This document shows, piece after piece, positions 16,201 through 23,108 of a stretch of 64,000 nucleotides of DNA. The stretch covers positions 310,001-374,000 of the forward strand of contig JBGAFI010000001.1 in NCBI GenBank assembly GCA_044227325.1, given 5' to 3'. The stretch comes from PFJX01 sp044227325 (GTDB lineage: Bacteria; Pseudomonadota; Gammaproteobacteria; Burkholderiales; Thiobacillaceae). A program made the position numbers and the translations under genes. Under the pieces are notes generated by a model, which saw only the letters and a program-made list of their open reading frames with translations, searched no databases and was not told where the DNA came from. Positions within the stretch are counted from its first letter, which is position 1. Every line of letters starts with the position of its first letter.

Positions 16201-16325
16201 ATGAGGCCGGTGTTGGACCAGTCCTGGGAAAAGGGCAGGGTCTGGTAGGCGGAGTCGGCCCGGACGGGCTGGGCGCAGAGTCCGGCCAGGGCAAGGGCGA
16301 GGAGGAGGGGACGGGGAGTGGGCAT
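13254..16325 (-). CDS. ExeM/NucH-type extracellular endonuclease with RTX repeats
   Basis: This 1023-residue exported protein has a signal peptide (LLLALALAGLCAQPVRA). It has N-terminal beta domains and an endonuclease/exonuclease/phosphatase domain at about 580-885, with FNVLNYF, GLMEIENNG, VVNHFKSK, GDLNAYGKEDP and SDHDPV as metal and catalytic motifs. At about 893-935 there are calcium-binding RTX repeats (GGAGRDALVG, GDDVLTGGSG, ADTLTGGLG). ExeM/NucH enzymes degrade extracellular DNA. The RTX part could fold in external calcium or mark type I secretion, yet a Sec signal is present, as in other ExeM proteins. It fits phosphate scavenging from DNA. Site F lies 48 bases upstream. ATG 16325 follows AGGA. 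Confidence 0.9.
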   Translation of the reverse strand: MPTPRPLLLALALAGLCAQPVRADSAYQTLPFSQDWSNTGLITASDNWSGVPGIVGYRGDGLTGGTGTDPQSILAPGTDVEDVNANQTAPNTFTTGGVAEFQLANPSIALNGSGTADAPFILLHLDTTGMQNIQVSYTLRDLDGSADDATQQVALQYRVGASGNFVNVAAGYVADATLGGSASKTTPVSVTLPAAADNRSQLQVRVITSNAAGNDEWVGVDDIVVTGSPIGAVNQPIVASCGNLSLATGESGHLALTASDADSIVDGASITGGGVAGIGLSGFSAASMDGASAGVNLDVAGNLAAGSYPVRVTFTNNEAQSATCTVTVSVAGITPIPAIQGAGAASPLAGQSVTTQGVVTKVIPTDYGYFIQDPAGDGNDATSDGVFVYSPAGIPAEIALGNLVRLTATVAEYNTLTELTNPTGVALVSAGHSLAPELVPFPEAVEGDLERYEGMLVQIDAPLTVAQNYFQGRYGEITLAAGGRLEKPTNRHPAGSPEALALADDNARRRITLDDGSNDQNPDPIPYIGADNTLRAGDTVHGLTGVLYFGAVSDSLRDFKLHPTEPVVITRDNPRPAAPDAVGGNVKVASFNVLNYFTTLDQSGGQCFPGMTRSDCRGADSAAEFTRQRDKIVAAIAAIDADVVGLMEIENNGETAAQNLANALNAVMGAGTYASVGAPAGGTGSDAIRVAMLYKPGRLAKVGNAISDTQAIHNRPPLAQTFAAANGEKFSVVVNHFKSKSSCPSAGDANADLGDGQGCWNPRRVEQAQALRGFIAGLQSSSGDADVLVIGDLNAYGKEDPVLDLTDHGYVDQVARFDNFGYSYVFDGEAGYLDHALATPALSGQIAGTKHWHINADEPSVIDYNTEYKTQDLYDATPYRASDHDPVLVGLNLVKRINGGAGRDALVGTAGDDVLTGGSGADTLTGGLGRDTFVYTDMRDAADTVTDFVPGSDRIDLSALLAGIGYGTGNAVADGYVRLVDIPAGVSIQVDADGPDGRGIFRPLVTLKGLTSGQIDPARDLGL

Positions 16326-16372
16326 GGCGGGTCCTGTCGGGTGGGTGGGACTCGCGAGGCTAGCCAGGGCGT

Positions 16373-16422
16373 ATTACCGTTCCCGCCAGCGAACGGCGCG
16401 GAAAACTAGTCCTTTCGGCTCA
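16373..16422 (-). promoter_or_regulatory. PEP-CTERM/phosphatase regulon element, site F
   Basis: The minus-strand element TGAGCCGAAAGGACTAGTTT (16422 to 16403) carries the same CTAGTTTTCC end as site C. At the 43-nt offset lies CGGTAAT (16379 to 16373), the most divergent heptamer of the six. It lies 48 bases before the nuclease start. Confidence 0.55.
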
Positions 16423-16463
16423 GCCCGTCCCGCCTTCCGCGTATGCCGGGATGACGCCGAGAC

Positions 16464-16513
16464 TTGGTTTTTCCGGGGTCGATGCCATAACATGCACATG
16501 TCATGACCATGTT
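16464..16513 (+). promoter_or_regulatory. Promoter and candidate ribbon-helix-helix operator
   Basis: A sigma-70-like pair, TTGGTT (16464-16469) and CATAAC (16486-16491), is spaced by 16. From 16489 to 16513 lie nested inverted repeats AACATG...CATGTT with four CATG cores at 16491, 16497, 16502 and 16508. Closely phased short repeats are typical operators for ribbon-helix-helix repressors, and the next gene encodes such a protein, so autoregulation is likely. Confidence 0.5.
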
Positions 16514-16526
16514 TACGGAGTTCCCC

Positions 16527-16802
16527 ATGTCCACCGCCACCCTACGCATTCCCGTGCTGGTCTCCCCCAGCGAAAAGGAACGCATCGCCCGCCAGGCCGA
16601 AGCGGCCGGGCTGTCCATGGGCGAGTTCCTGCGCCGCGCCGCGTCATCCTTCAGCCCGTCCGAGGACGAGCGCCTGCTGGAAGGCATGATCGACCAGATG
16701 AACAAGACCACCGCCCAGGCCAGCGCCGCCATCGACGCGGCCCTGGACTACGTGGAAGCCTCGAACAAGCGGATTGCCGCGATGGAACGGAAGGCCGCCT
16801 GA
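16527..16802 (+). CDS. Ribbon-helix-helix-like small protein
   Basis: In this 91-residue protein the first 40 residues (TLRIPVLVSPSEKERIARQA, then AEAAGLSMGEFLRRAASSF) have the strand-helix-helix pattern of ribbon-helix-helix DNA-binding proteins, such as plasmid mobilisation or antitoxin proteins. The second half (MIDQMNKTTAQASAAIDAAL onward) looks like a coiled coil. ATG 16527 was chosen over ATG 16503 because GGAG lies 6 bases before it. It overlaps the next gene by ATGA. It may repress its own operon via the repeats just upstream. Alternatively it is the N-terminal adaptor of a membrane or DNA-bound pair. Confidence 0.65.
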   Translation: MSTATLRIPVLVSPSEKERIARQAEAAGLSMGEFLRRAASSFSPSEDERLLEGMIDQMNKTTAQASAAIDAALDYVEASNKRIAAMERKAA

Positions 16803-17008
16803 TGGGCATCGCCGACAAGATGTGGGACGGCATCACCACCGTCATCAAGATGAACGACAAGGTGGAACGCCTCGCCGCCACCGTCGTCGCCCAGCAGCAG
16901 AAGATCGAAACCCTGACCGAGCGGGTGATCCGCCTGGAAACCGCGCTGGAGATCGGCATGGCCCGCGCCGGCCGCAAGGCGTCGGCGCGCATCGAACGCA
17001 AGGACTAG
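16802..17008 (+). CDS. Small coiled-coil protein, 68 residues
   Basis: I do not recognise a family. The start codon overlaps the stop of the preceding gene (ATGA at 16802), so translation is coupled. The sequence has a central heptad-rich run (MNDKVERLAATVVAQQQKIE, then TLTERVIRLETAL) predicting a coiled coil, and a basic C-terminus (GRKASARIERKD). There is no signal peptide or membrane segment. It is probably a partner of the ribbon-helix-helix-like protein, for example a co-folding subunit or, less likely, a toxin of a type II pair. Confidence 0.6.
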   Translation: MGIADKMWDGITTVIKMNDKVERLAATVVAQQQKIETLTERVIRLETALEIGMARAGRKASARIERKD

Positions 17009-17235
17009 CGGCAAGGATTTCCCGCCCGGGCGGCAAGGCATGCCGGGTGCGCGACCGTCCCGGCGGATCGACCGCCCGGAACTCCACGGGAGCGAGCCGG
17101 CGCCAAGCCAGGCGGCGCGCGGCATGGCGGCCGCGGCGGCCAGTCCGGCAACGATGGGAATCCCCACCCGGCGTGGATTTTGCTTTTACGCAAAAACCTA
17201 TCGTTCCCGGCAAGCCCGCCCACCCCGGAGCCAGC

Positions 17236-18093
17236 ATGATTTCAGCGATCCAGTCCACCCAGAACCTTTACAGCTACATCGCGGCGCAGATGCGCCCGCA
17301 GCATGTCGCGACCGCGGCCGCCGTCGGCGCCAGCAGCGAGGTGAGCATCTCCGATGCCGCGCGGGAGGCGGCCGCCGCGGATACGGTGGGCACTTATACG
17401 GCGGGCAGTTCCGGAATCAAGCTGCCGGATTACGTCGCCGCGCTGTTCAACAAGGATCTGCCTCAGGAGGTCTGGGACGAGGCCCAGGCCCGGCTCGATG
17501 CCACCCGGGAACAGGGCGGACTGGGCGCCGATGGGCCCATGATGCTGCCCCTGCATCCGGAGAACCAGGCGTTGATGGACAGTTTCCGCCAGGAGATGGC
17601 GAGCATCCGCGCCGTTGGCTGGGAGAACACCACGCCGGAACAGGCCGGGCGGCTCAACCAGCTCATGAACCTCACCATGCGGCTGCAGATGGTGGGCTGG
17701 GCGGAGCCCATGACGGAAGCGGACGTGCAGCGGGAGTTCGACATTTCCAACGCCATGGCCAGGCTGTCGGCCAAGGAACCGGCACCGACCGCCACCCAGC
17801 CCGAAACCGGCAAGGATGACCCGCCCGCGATTCTCGACCTGGAAGCCATTCCCGCCGCCTGGCGCCAGCGCTGGGCCGATGCCGGCCTGACCATGCCGGA
17901 AGCGGTGACCCTCACGCCGGGCCGCTCCATGTGGCTGGACCTGGGCAACGCGGCCGGCATCGGCGACGACGAGTTGCTGGCGACCGCGCGCTCCCTGGCC
18001 GGCGATCTGCGGGGCCATGCCCTCACCGCGGCCCTGGAGAACTTCATCAGCGGGCGCTACCAGGCGCTGACCGGGGAGCATTCCACGGGGTGA
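17236..18093 (+). CDS. Unrecognised 285-residue protein
   Basis: I do not recognise this protein. It starts at ATG 17236 behind GGAG with a 6-base spacer. The N-terminus (MISAIQSTQNLYSYIAAQMR) is not a clear signal peptide; an Ala-rich segment follows, then a helical region with several Trp residues and conserved-looking blocks (PDYVAALFNKDLPQEVWDEA; LENFISGRYQAL near the end). There is no membrane segment, and metal or nucleotide motifs are not obvious. A 227-base gap separates it from the upstream pair, so it may have its own promoter. The high GC codon pattern supports it as a real gene. Confidence 0.7.
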   Translation: MISAIQSTQNLYSYIAAQMRPQHVATAAAVGASSEVSISDAAREAAAADTVGTYTAGSSGIKLPDYVAALFNKDLPQEVWDEAQARLDATREQGGLGADGPMMLPLHPENQALMDSFRQEMASIRAVGWENTTPEQAGRLNQLMNLTMRLQMVGWAEPMTEADVQREFDISNAMARLSAKEPAPTATQPETGKDDPPAILDLEAIPAAWRQRWADAGLTMPEAVTLTPGRSMWLDLGNAAGIGDDELLATARSLAGDLRGHALTAALENFISGRYQALTGEHSTG

Positions 18094-18180
18094 GGCCCCG
18101 GAACCGCCGCATCCCGTCCCGAGGCGCCCGCCTCGGGAAGCCTCGCCGTCGGACACGCATGCCCGCGCCGGCGGGCCCGG

Positions 18181-18690
18181 TCACCGCTCCTCGAGGAGCC
18201 GCCCCGGCAATGGCTTCAGCGGATAGTGGCTCCAGAAGAAATGATCCGAGCCGTACATGTCGGTGAGGAAATTCTGGGCCTCCACGATCTTGCCGTCCCG
18301 GATGCGGAACATGAGGGCATAGAGCTGATCCACCTCCGGCCCCGAGCCCACGTTGGACCAGCCCCGGTGGATGTCCACCACCAGATCGCCCTGGGCCTGG
18401 AAGAAGATGGGCTCGGCCTTGAAGCGGCCCTTCGCGAGTCCCCGGAAGAAAGCCAGCACCTCGTCCGGCCCGTGCTTGTCCCCCGCCAGGGGATGGTGGC
18501 CCGGGATGCGCCAGACGATGTCCGGCGCCAGGAACGGCCGCAACGCCTCCGGGTTACCGGTGGCGTAGGCCGCGTAGTAGTCCTTGATGAGCTGGAGGTT
18601 CCGCTCCTCCCGGGGATCGGCCTGGGTCGGCGCAGACAGGGTGGACAGCGCAACCAGCGCGGCGGAACGGACGAATGCACGCTTGAACAT
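18181..18690 (-). CDS. Exported SnoaL-like (NTF2 fold) protein
   Basis: In this 169-residue protein the signal peptide (FKRAFVRSAALVALSTLSAP) precedes an NTF2-like alpha+beta domain with NLQLIKDYYAAYATGNPEAL, PFLAPDIVWRIPGHHPLAGD and DGKIVEAQNFLTDMYGSDHF, typical of SnoaL-like ester-cyclase/ketosteroid-isomerase relatives. Such proteins bind small hydrophobic ligands, but the activity cannot be predicted here. ATG 18690 follows a strong AGGAGG site. It is divergent from the secretion operon and has its own sigma-70-like promoter. The domain call is fairly sure; the function is open. Confidence 0.8.
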   Translation of the reverse strand: MFKRAFVRSAALVALSTLSAPTQADPREERNLQLIKDYYAAYATGNPEALRPFLAPDIVWRIPGHHPLAGDKHGPDEVLAFFRGLAKGRFKAEPIFFQAQGDLVVDIHRGWSNVGSGPEVDQLYALMFRIRDGKIVEAQNFLTDMYGSDHFFWSHYPLKPLPGRLLEER

Positions 18691-18711
18691 CGATAGCCTC
18701 CTGTAAGCAAG

Positions 18712-18767
18712 CGAACCTTCGTGAGGCTCGCTTCCCGATGAATATTGCCGCTCTGCGAACCTGACAA
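18712..18767 (-). promoter_or_regulatory. Sigma-70-like promoter and leader hairpin of the SnoaL-like gene
   Basis: On the minus strand TTGTCA (18767-18762) and TATTCA (18744-18739) are separated by 17 bases. The leader then holds a hairpin (AAGCGA...TCGCTT with an inner CCT/AGG pairing, about 18712-18736) before the AGGAGG site. Confidence 0.45.
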
Positions 18768-18973
18768 CTTGCATCGCCGAGTCTGGTAGCTACGCACCAA
18801 TGACTCCACTTTGCAATGACCGACGCCTTCCCAAGATACCGGGGCCTGTCGAGCTTGTGGCTGCGAGGCGGGGGTTGGTGCCACTTGCGATCATGCCGCG
18901 CAGCACTCCCTCAACGAAGTTCTGCAATGTTTCCCCGTCACAATTGCAATCTTCGTGTAATAAACTCCCGCGT

Positions 18974-19408
18974 ATGCACACACACGCCCATCCCCTTCCT
19001 CCGCGCCGCCTCGCCGGCTTCACCCTCCTCGAACTCCTCGTGGTGCTGGTCATCATCGGTCTGCTGGTGGGCTATGTGGCGCCGCGCTACTTCGCCCAGG
19101 TGGGCAAATCCGAGGTGAAGGTGGCGCGCGCCCAGATCAAGTCGCTGGAGGATGCGCTGGACCAGTACCGGCTGGACGTGGGGCATTACCCCAGCACGGA
19201 GCAGGGTCTGGCCGCGCTGTTCGCCCAACCGGAGGGGGAAGCGCGCTGGCAGGGGCCTTACCTGAAGAAGGCCGTGCCCAACGATCCCTGGGGCAATCCC
19301 TACCAATACAAGCAACCCGGCGAGCACGGCGAATTCGATCTGATCTCCCTGGGCAAGGACGGTCAGCCCGGCGGCACGGCCGAGGCGGCCGACATCACCA
19401 ACTGGTGA
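18974..19408 (+). CDS. gspG: Major pseudopilin, GspG-like
   Basis: This 144-residue type IV pilin-like protein has a short basic leader and the prepilin cleavage motif (RLAGFTLLELLVVLVIIGLL) with Glu at position +5. The C-terminal part (GHYPSTEQGLAALFAQP, KAVPNDPWGNPYQYKQPGEH, FDLISLGKDGQPGG) is the calcium-binding region of GspG major pseudopilins. ATG 18974 was chosen because it gives the normal short leader; longer upstream frames lack leader character. It is the first gene of the operon and ends 4 bases before the GspF-like gene. No prepilin peptidase gene lies in the window. Confidence 0.9.
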   Translation: MHTHAHPLPPRRLAGFTLLELLVVLVIIGLLVGYVAPRYFAQVGKSEVKVARAQIKSLEDALDQYRLDVGHYPSTEQGLAALFAQPEGEARWQGPYLKKAVPNDPWGNPYQYKQPGEHGEFDLISLGKDGQPGGTAEAADITNW

Positions 19409-19412
19409 ACCC

Positions 19413-20600
19413 GTGCAGTTTCGCGTTACCGCTCTGGCCGCCGAGGGCCGCCAGAATCTGACCCTGGAAGCGGCCCATGCCGAGGACGCGGCCGAGCAGG
19501 CGCGCCGGCAGGGCTACACGGTGCTGACGGTGGCGCCGGCGGGCGGTTGGACGCCGAGCCTGTTCTCGCGCCGCTACCGGTTTCCCCTCACCCTGTTCTC
19601 GCGGGAACTGCTGGCCCTGCTGGGCAGCGGCCTGACCCTGGTGGAAGCCCTGCAAACCCTGGCGGAGAAGGAGTCGCGCGGCGAGACGCGCAAGCTGCTG
19701 GAGCAGGTGCTGGGCCACATCTACGAAGGCGAATCCCTGTCCGCGGCCATCGCCCGCTATCCCGACTCGTTCCCCTCGCTCTACGTGGCTTCCGTGCAGG
19801 CCTCGGAGAAGACCAGCAATCTGCCGGAAGCCCTGACCCGTTACGTCGCCTATCAGGGACAGGTGGAGATCCTGCGCAAGAAGGTGGTTTCCGCCGCGAT
19901 CTATCCCGTGCTGCTGCTGGTCATCGGCAGCCTGGTGGCCTTGTTCCTGCTGGGCTGGGTGGTGCCCCGTTTCGCCTCCATCTACGAGGGCAACCTGGAG
20001 CGCCTGCCCCTGGCTTCCCGGCTGCTCATGGACTGGGGCGGGCTGATCCATGCCCACGCGGGCATGGTGGGCGCGGCGATCCTCGCCCTCGCCGTCGGCG
20101 TGATCCAGGGCCTGCGCCAGCCGCGCGCCCGCGCCGCCATCTCGCGCCGGGTCTGGCGCCTGCCCGGCATCGGCGAAAAGCTGCGCGTGTTCCAGTTGAC
20201 CCGCTTCTACCGCACCGTCGGCATGTTGTTGTCCGGCGGCATTCCCGTGGTCAGCGCCCTGGCCATGGCGGAAGGCCTGCTGCACCCGGAATTGCGCGTG
20301 CGCCTGGCCAACGCCGCGCGGGACATCCGCGAGGGCAAGCCCACCTCCCAGGCCATGGAAAGCGCCGGGCTGACCACGCCGGTGGCGCTGCGCATGCTGC
20401 GCGTGGGCGAGCGCAGCGGTCGCATGGGCGAGATGATGGAATCCGCCGCCGCCTTCCACGACGAGGAACTGGCGCGGGCGGTGGACTGGTTCACGCGCCT
20501 GATCGAGCCCCTGCTGATGGCCTTCATCGGCCTCACCATCGGCGTCATCGTCGTGCTGCTCTACATGCCCATCTTCGAACTGGCCGGGAGCCTGGAATGA
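19413..20600 (+). CDS. gspF: Type II secretion inner-membrane platform protein GspF
   Basis: This 395-residue protein has two T2SSF domains, visible as repeats near FSRELLALLGSGLTLVEALQ and TRFYRTVGMLLSGGIPVVSA, each followed by a membrane segment; a C-terminal helix (FIGLTIGVIVVLLYMPIFEL) completes the three. GspF couples the ATPase to pseudopilus assembly. The start is GTG 19413, four bases after the pseudopilin stop. It lies upstream of the ATPase gene, the reverse of the common E-F order, as in MSHA-like and other divergent systems. Confidence 0.92.
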   Translation: MQFRVTALAAEGRQNLTLEAAHAEDAAEQARRQGYTVLTVAPAGGWTPSLFSRRYRFPLTLFSRELLALLGSGLTLVEALQTLAEKESRGETRKLLEQVLGHIYEGESLSAAIARYPDSFPSLYVASVQASEKTSNLPEALTRYVAYQGQVEILRKKVVSAAIYPVLLLVIGSLVALFLLGWVVPRFASIYEGNLERLPLASRLLMDWGGLIHAHAGMVGAAILALAVGVIQGLRQPRARAAISRRVWRLPGIGEKLRVFQLTRFYRTVGMLLSGGIPVVSALAMAEGLLHPELRVRLANAARDIREGKPTSQAMESAGLTTPVALRMLRVGERSGRMGEMMESAAAFHDEELARAVDWFTRLIEPLLMAFIGLTIGVIVVLLYMPIFELAGSLE

Positions 20601-20610
20601 GGGACACGCC

Positions 20611-20642
20611 ATGAGCCGTAACCCATGAGCCATAACCCATGA
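20611..20642 (+). repeat. 14-bp tandem repeat carrying overlapping mini-ORFs
   Basis: ATGAGCCGTAACCC (20611) and ATGAGCCATAACCC (20625) are tandem copies ending at the true GspE start, ATGAGCC at 20639. Each copy opens a 5-codon frame (MSRNP, MSHNP) whose TGA overlaps the next ATG. Reinitiation could step through them to the ATPase gene. Confidence 0.6.
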
Positions 20643-22300
20643 GCCGCCGCATCGACGCCGATCTGGTGCGCGAGGCGCGCGCCCAGGGCGCGGGCCAGGC
20701 CGGCCTGGCCCATCTGCAAGCCGCGCTGGGCCTGGAGCCGGAAGCCTTCCTGCGCGAACTGGGCGCGGCCTTCGCCTACCCGGTCATGGACATGGCCGCC
20801 ATGCGCGACATGGCGCCGGCCTTCGACCTGCTGCCCTTCAACCTGGCCCTGGAACGGGAGTGCGCCGCCTGCCGCGACGGCGAAGACAAGCTCTGGCTCG
20901 TGTTCGCCGATCCCCTCGCGCCCGCGGTGCTGGACTGGGCGGAACAGCGGGTGGGCGCGCCCTTCACGCCGGCGCTGGTGCTGCGCGAGGATCTGCTCGC
21001 CTGGCTGCACCGGCTGGAAGGCAACCTGAAGGCCATGGACGGCGTCATGGCGGGCGCCGACGCGGGCCGTTCCTCGGAGCGGGTGGAGGAAATCTCCCTC
21101 GCCGCCATCGGCGCCGACGCCTCGCCGGTGGTCAAGCTGGTCCACTCCACCCTGTACGACGCGGTCGCCAGCCAGGCCTCCGACATCCACCTGGAGAACG
21201 ACCCGGCCGGCCTGCACATCAAGTACCGCATCGACGGCGTGCTGGTGGGCGTCGCCCAGGTGCCCGGGCGCGACACCGCCGAGCAGGTCATCTCCCGCAT
21301 CAAGGTCATGGCCGAGCTGGACATCGCCGAGCGGCGCATTCCCCAGGACGGCCGCTTCAAGGTGGTCATGCGCGGACGCGAGATCGACCTGCGCGTGTCC
21401 ATCATGCCCGGCGTGTTCGGCGAGGACGCGGTGCTGCGCATCCTGGACCGGCAGCAGCTCGCCGACGAACTCAAGGGAATCTCCCTGGAGCGCCTGGGCT
21501 TCCGCGGCGAGATGATGGCGGGCATCCGGCGCCTGTCGCGCGAGCCCTACGGCATGTTCCTGGTCACCGGCCCCACCGGCTCGGGCAAGACCACCACCCT
21601 GTACGCCGCGATCTCCGAGATCAACACCGGCCAGGACAAGATCATCACCATCGAGGACCCGGTGGAATACCAGTTGCCGGGCATCCTGCAGATTCCCGTC
21701 AACGAGAAGAAGGGCCTCACCTTCGCCCGCGGCCTGCGTTCGATCCTGCGCCACGACCCGGACAAAATCATGGTGGGCGAGATCCGCGACGCCGAGACCG
21801 CCCAGATCGCGGTGCAGTCGGCGCTGACCGGTCACCTGGTGTTCACCACCGTGCACGCCAACAACGTCTACGACGTGATCGGCCGCTTCATGCACATGGG
21901 CGTCGATCCCTACAGCTTCGTCTCCGCCCTCAACGGCATCCTGGCCCAGCGCCTGGTGCGGGTGAACTGCCCGCATTGTTCCGAGCCGAGCGTGCCGACG
22001 CCGGAACAACTGGCCGATTCCGGGCTGAGCGCAGAAGCCGCCGCCGGCTTCGATTTCCGCGCCGGCAAGGGCTGCGGCCAGTGCCGGGGCAGCGGCTACA
22101 AGGGGCGCCAGGCCATCGCCGAACTGCTGCCCCTGAACGATGAAATCCGCGAACTCATCGTCGCCCGCGCCGCCATCCGCCAGGTCAAGGAAGCCGCCAT
22201 CCGCGCCGGCGTCCAGAACCTGCGCGACGCCGCCGTGGCCATGGTGAAGCGGGGCGAAACCACGTTGGAAGAGATCAACCGTGTCACTTTTGTCGCCTGA
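20639..22300 (+). CDS. gspE: Secretion ATPase GspE/MshE family
   Basis: This 553-residue protein powers pseudopilus assembly. It has an N-terminal MshEN/GspE-like domain (residues 1-150) and the ATPase core. Motifs are Walker A GPTGSGKT (311-318), Asp box IITIEDPVEYQL, Walker B with IMVGEIRDAETA, and His box GHLVFTTVHANN. A zinc site is formed by CPHC and CGQC near the C-terminus. All expected residues are present. The start at 20639 is the third of three repeated ATGAGCC copies. The next gene overlaps its end by 20 bases. Confidence 0.93.
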   Translation: MSRRIDADLVREARAQGAGQAGLAHLQAALGLEPEAFLRELGAAFAYPVMDMAAMRDMAPAFDLLPFNLALERECAACRDGEDKLWLVFADPLAPAVLDWAEQRVGAPFTPALVLREDLLAWLHRLEGNLKAMDGVMAGADAGRSSERVEEISLAAIGADASPVVKLVHSTLYDAVASQASDIHLENDPAGLHIKYRIDGVLVGVAQVPGRDTAEQVISRIKVMAELDIAERRIPQDGRFKVVMRGREIDLRVSIMPGVFGEDAVLRILDRQQLADELKGISLERLGFRGEMMAGIRRLSREPYGMFLVTGPTGSGKTTTLYAAISEINTGQDKIITIEDPVEYQLPGILQIPVNEKKGLTFARGLRSILRHDPDKIMVGEIRDAETAQIAVQSALTGHLVFTTVHANNVYDVIGRFMHMGVDPYSFVSALNGILAQRLVRVNCPHCSEPSVPTPEQLADSGLSAEAAAGFDFRAGKGCGQCRGSGYKGRQAIAELLPLNDEIRELIVARAAIRQVKEAAIRAGVQNLRDAAVAMVKRGETTLEEINRVTFVA

Positions 22301-23030
22301 ACTCCGCGTCGCCCTGTTGCCCGACCGCGCCGGCCTCGCCGCGCGCGGCCGCGCGCCCCTGGTCAGGGAGGCGGCGGAGGGCGGCCTGGCCGCGCTGGAG
22401 GCCCTGCTCGCGGAAAGCAAAGCGCGCGGCCGCGCCCGCGTCACCCTCTCGCACCACCACGCCCGCCTGTTTCTGTTGCCCGCGCCCTCGGTCTGGCTGC
22501 GCGAACGGGAAACGCGGCCCTGGCTGGAAGCCCAGCTCGCCGAAGCCCTGGGCGGCGCCGCCGCCAGCCACTGGCGCCTGACCTGGGATCCGGCGCCGCC
22601 GGGCCGGCCCATCCTGGTCGCCGCCGTGGAAACCGGCCTGCTCGACCGGCTCGTCGCGACCCTGGGCCGGCACGGCCTGGACTTGGCCGGCGCGCGGCCC
22701 TGGCTTGCCGCGGCCTGGAACAGACGCCGCCAGCTCGCCCGCGCGAACGGCTGGTACGCCCTGCTGGAACCGGGCCGCGTGACTTTGCTGCGCCTGAAGC
22801 ACGGCCAGCCGGTCTCCCTGCGCCAGCGCCAAGTGGAGGCGGGCGGCGACATCGGCGCCGACCTGCGCGCCTTGCTGACCCGGGAAAGCCTGCTCGCCGG
22901 CGTCGCCGATGCCGGCGACCTCTGGCTGGAACGGGCCGGCGTATCCAGCGACTGGGCCGGTTTGCGCGGCAGCCACGCCGTGCGCGAACTGGCCGGCCCG
23001 AGCGATCCCGCCCTGGCGTTGCTGTCATGA
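22281..23030 (+). CDS. PilM/MshI/GspL-like assembly protein
   Basis: This 249-residue cytoplasmic-looking protein starts at GTG inside the end of the ATPase gene (20-base overlap). Its position, before PilN- and PilO-like genes, and its actin-like pattern (RVTLSHHHARLFLLPAPSVW; PILVAAVETGLLDRLVATLG) suggest the PilM/MshI or GspL cytoplasmic-domain role of linking the ATPase to the inner-membrane pair. Sequence similarity is weak by eye, so the call rests mostly on gene order. There is no membrane segment. A chain of short overlapping frames follows its stop codon. Confidence 0.55.
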   Translation: MSLLSPELRVALLPDRAGLAARGRAPLVREAAEGGLAALEALLAESKARGRARVTLSHHHARLFLLPAPSVWLRERETRPWLEAQLAEALGGAAASHWRLTWDPAPPGRPILVAAVETGLLDRLVATLGRHGLDLAGARPWLAAAWNRRRQLARANGWYALLEPGRVTLLRLKHGQPVSLRQRQVEAGGDIGADLRALLTRESLLAGVADAGDLWLERAGVSSDWAGLRGSHAVRELAGPSDPALALLS

Positions 23031-23108
23031 GACCGCGCCATGAGCCTTGCACCATGAACCTTGCACCACGAGTCTCGCGATGAACCCCGCGATGAGCCCC
23101 GCGCCATG
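23027..23108 (+). repeat. Degenerate ATGA-rich spacer with chained mini-ORFs
   Basis: Several ATGA motifs occur between the PilM-like stop and the PilN-like start (for example 23040, 23052, 23083, 23092). Short frames such as MSLAP and MNPAMSPAP end in TGA codons that overlap or sit near the next ATG. The pattern resembles the 14-bp repeats before GspE and may keep ribosomes on the transcript across the spacer. Confidence 0.5.

Noticed and set aside
13254..16409. Plus-strand frame of about 760 codons opposite the nuclease gene
   Set aside because: Composition is typical of an antisense shadow and no motif is present. The nuclease motifs are all on the minus strand.
17009..17235. Small ORFs in the gap before the 285-residue protein
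   Set aside because: Frames lack ribosome binding sites and protein-like composition.
18930..18973. Sigma-70 promoter for the secretion operon (TAATAA near 18960)
   Set aside because: The best -35 at 17-bp spacing is CCGTCA, too poor to report as a feature.
20611..20642. CRISPR or other regular array from the repeated ATGAGCC units
   Set aside because: Only two or three 14-bp copies without spacers, placed exactly at a start codon.
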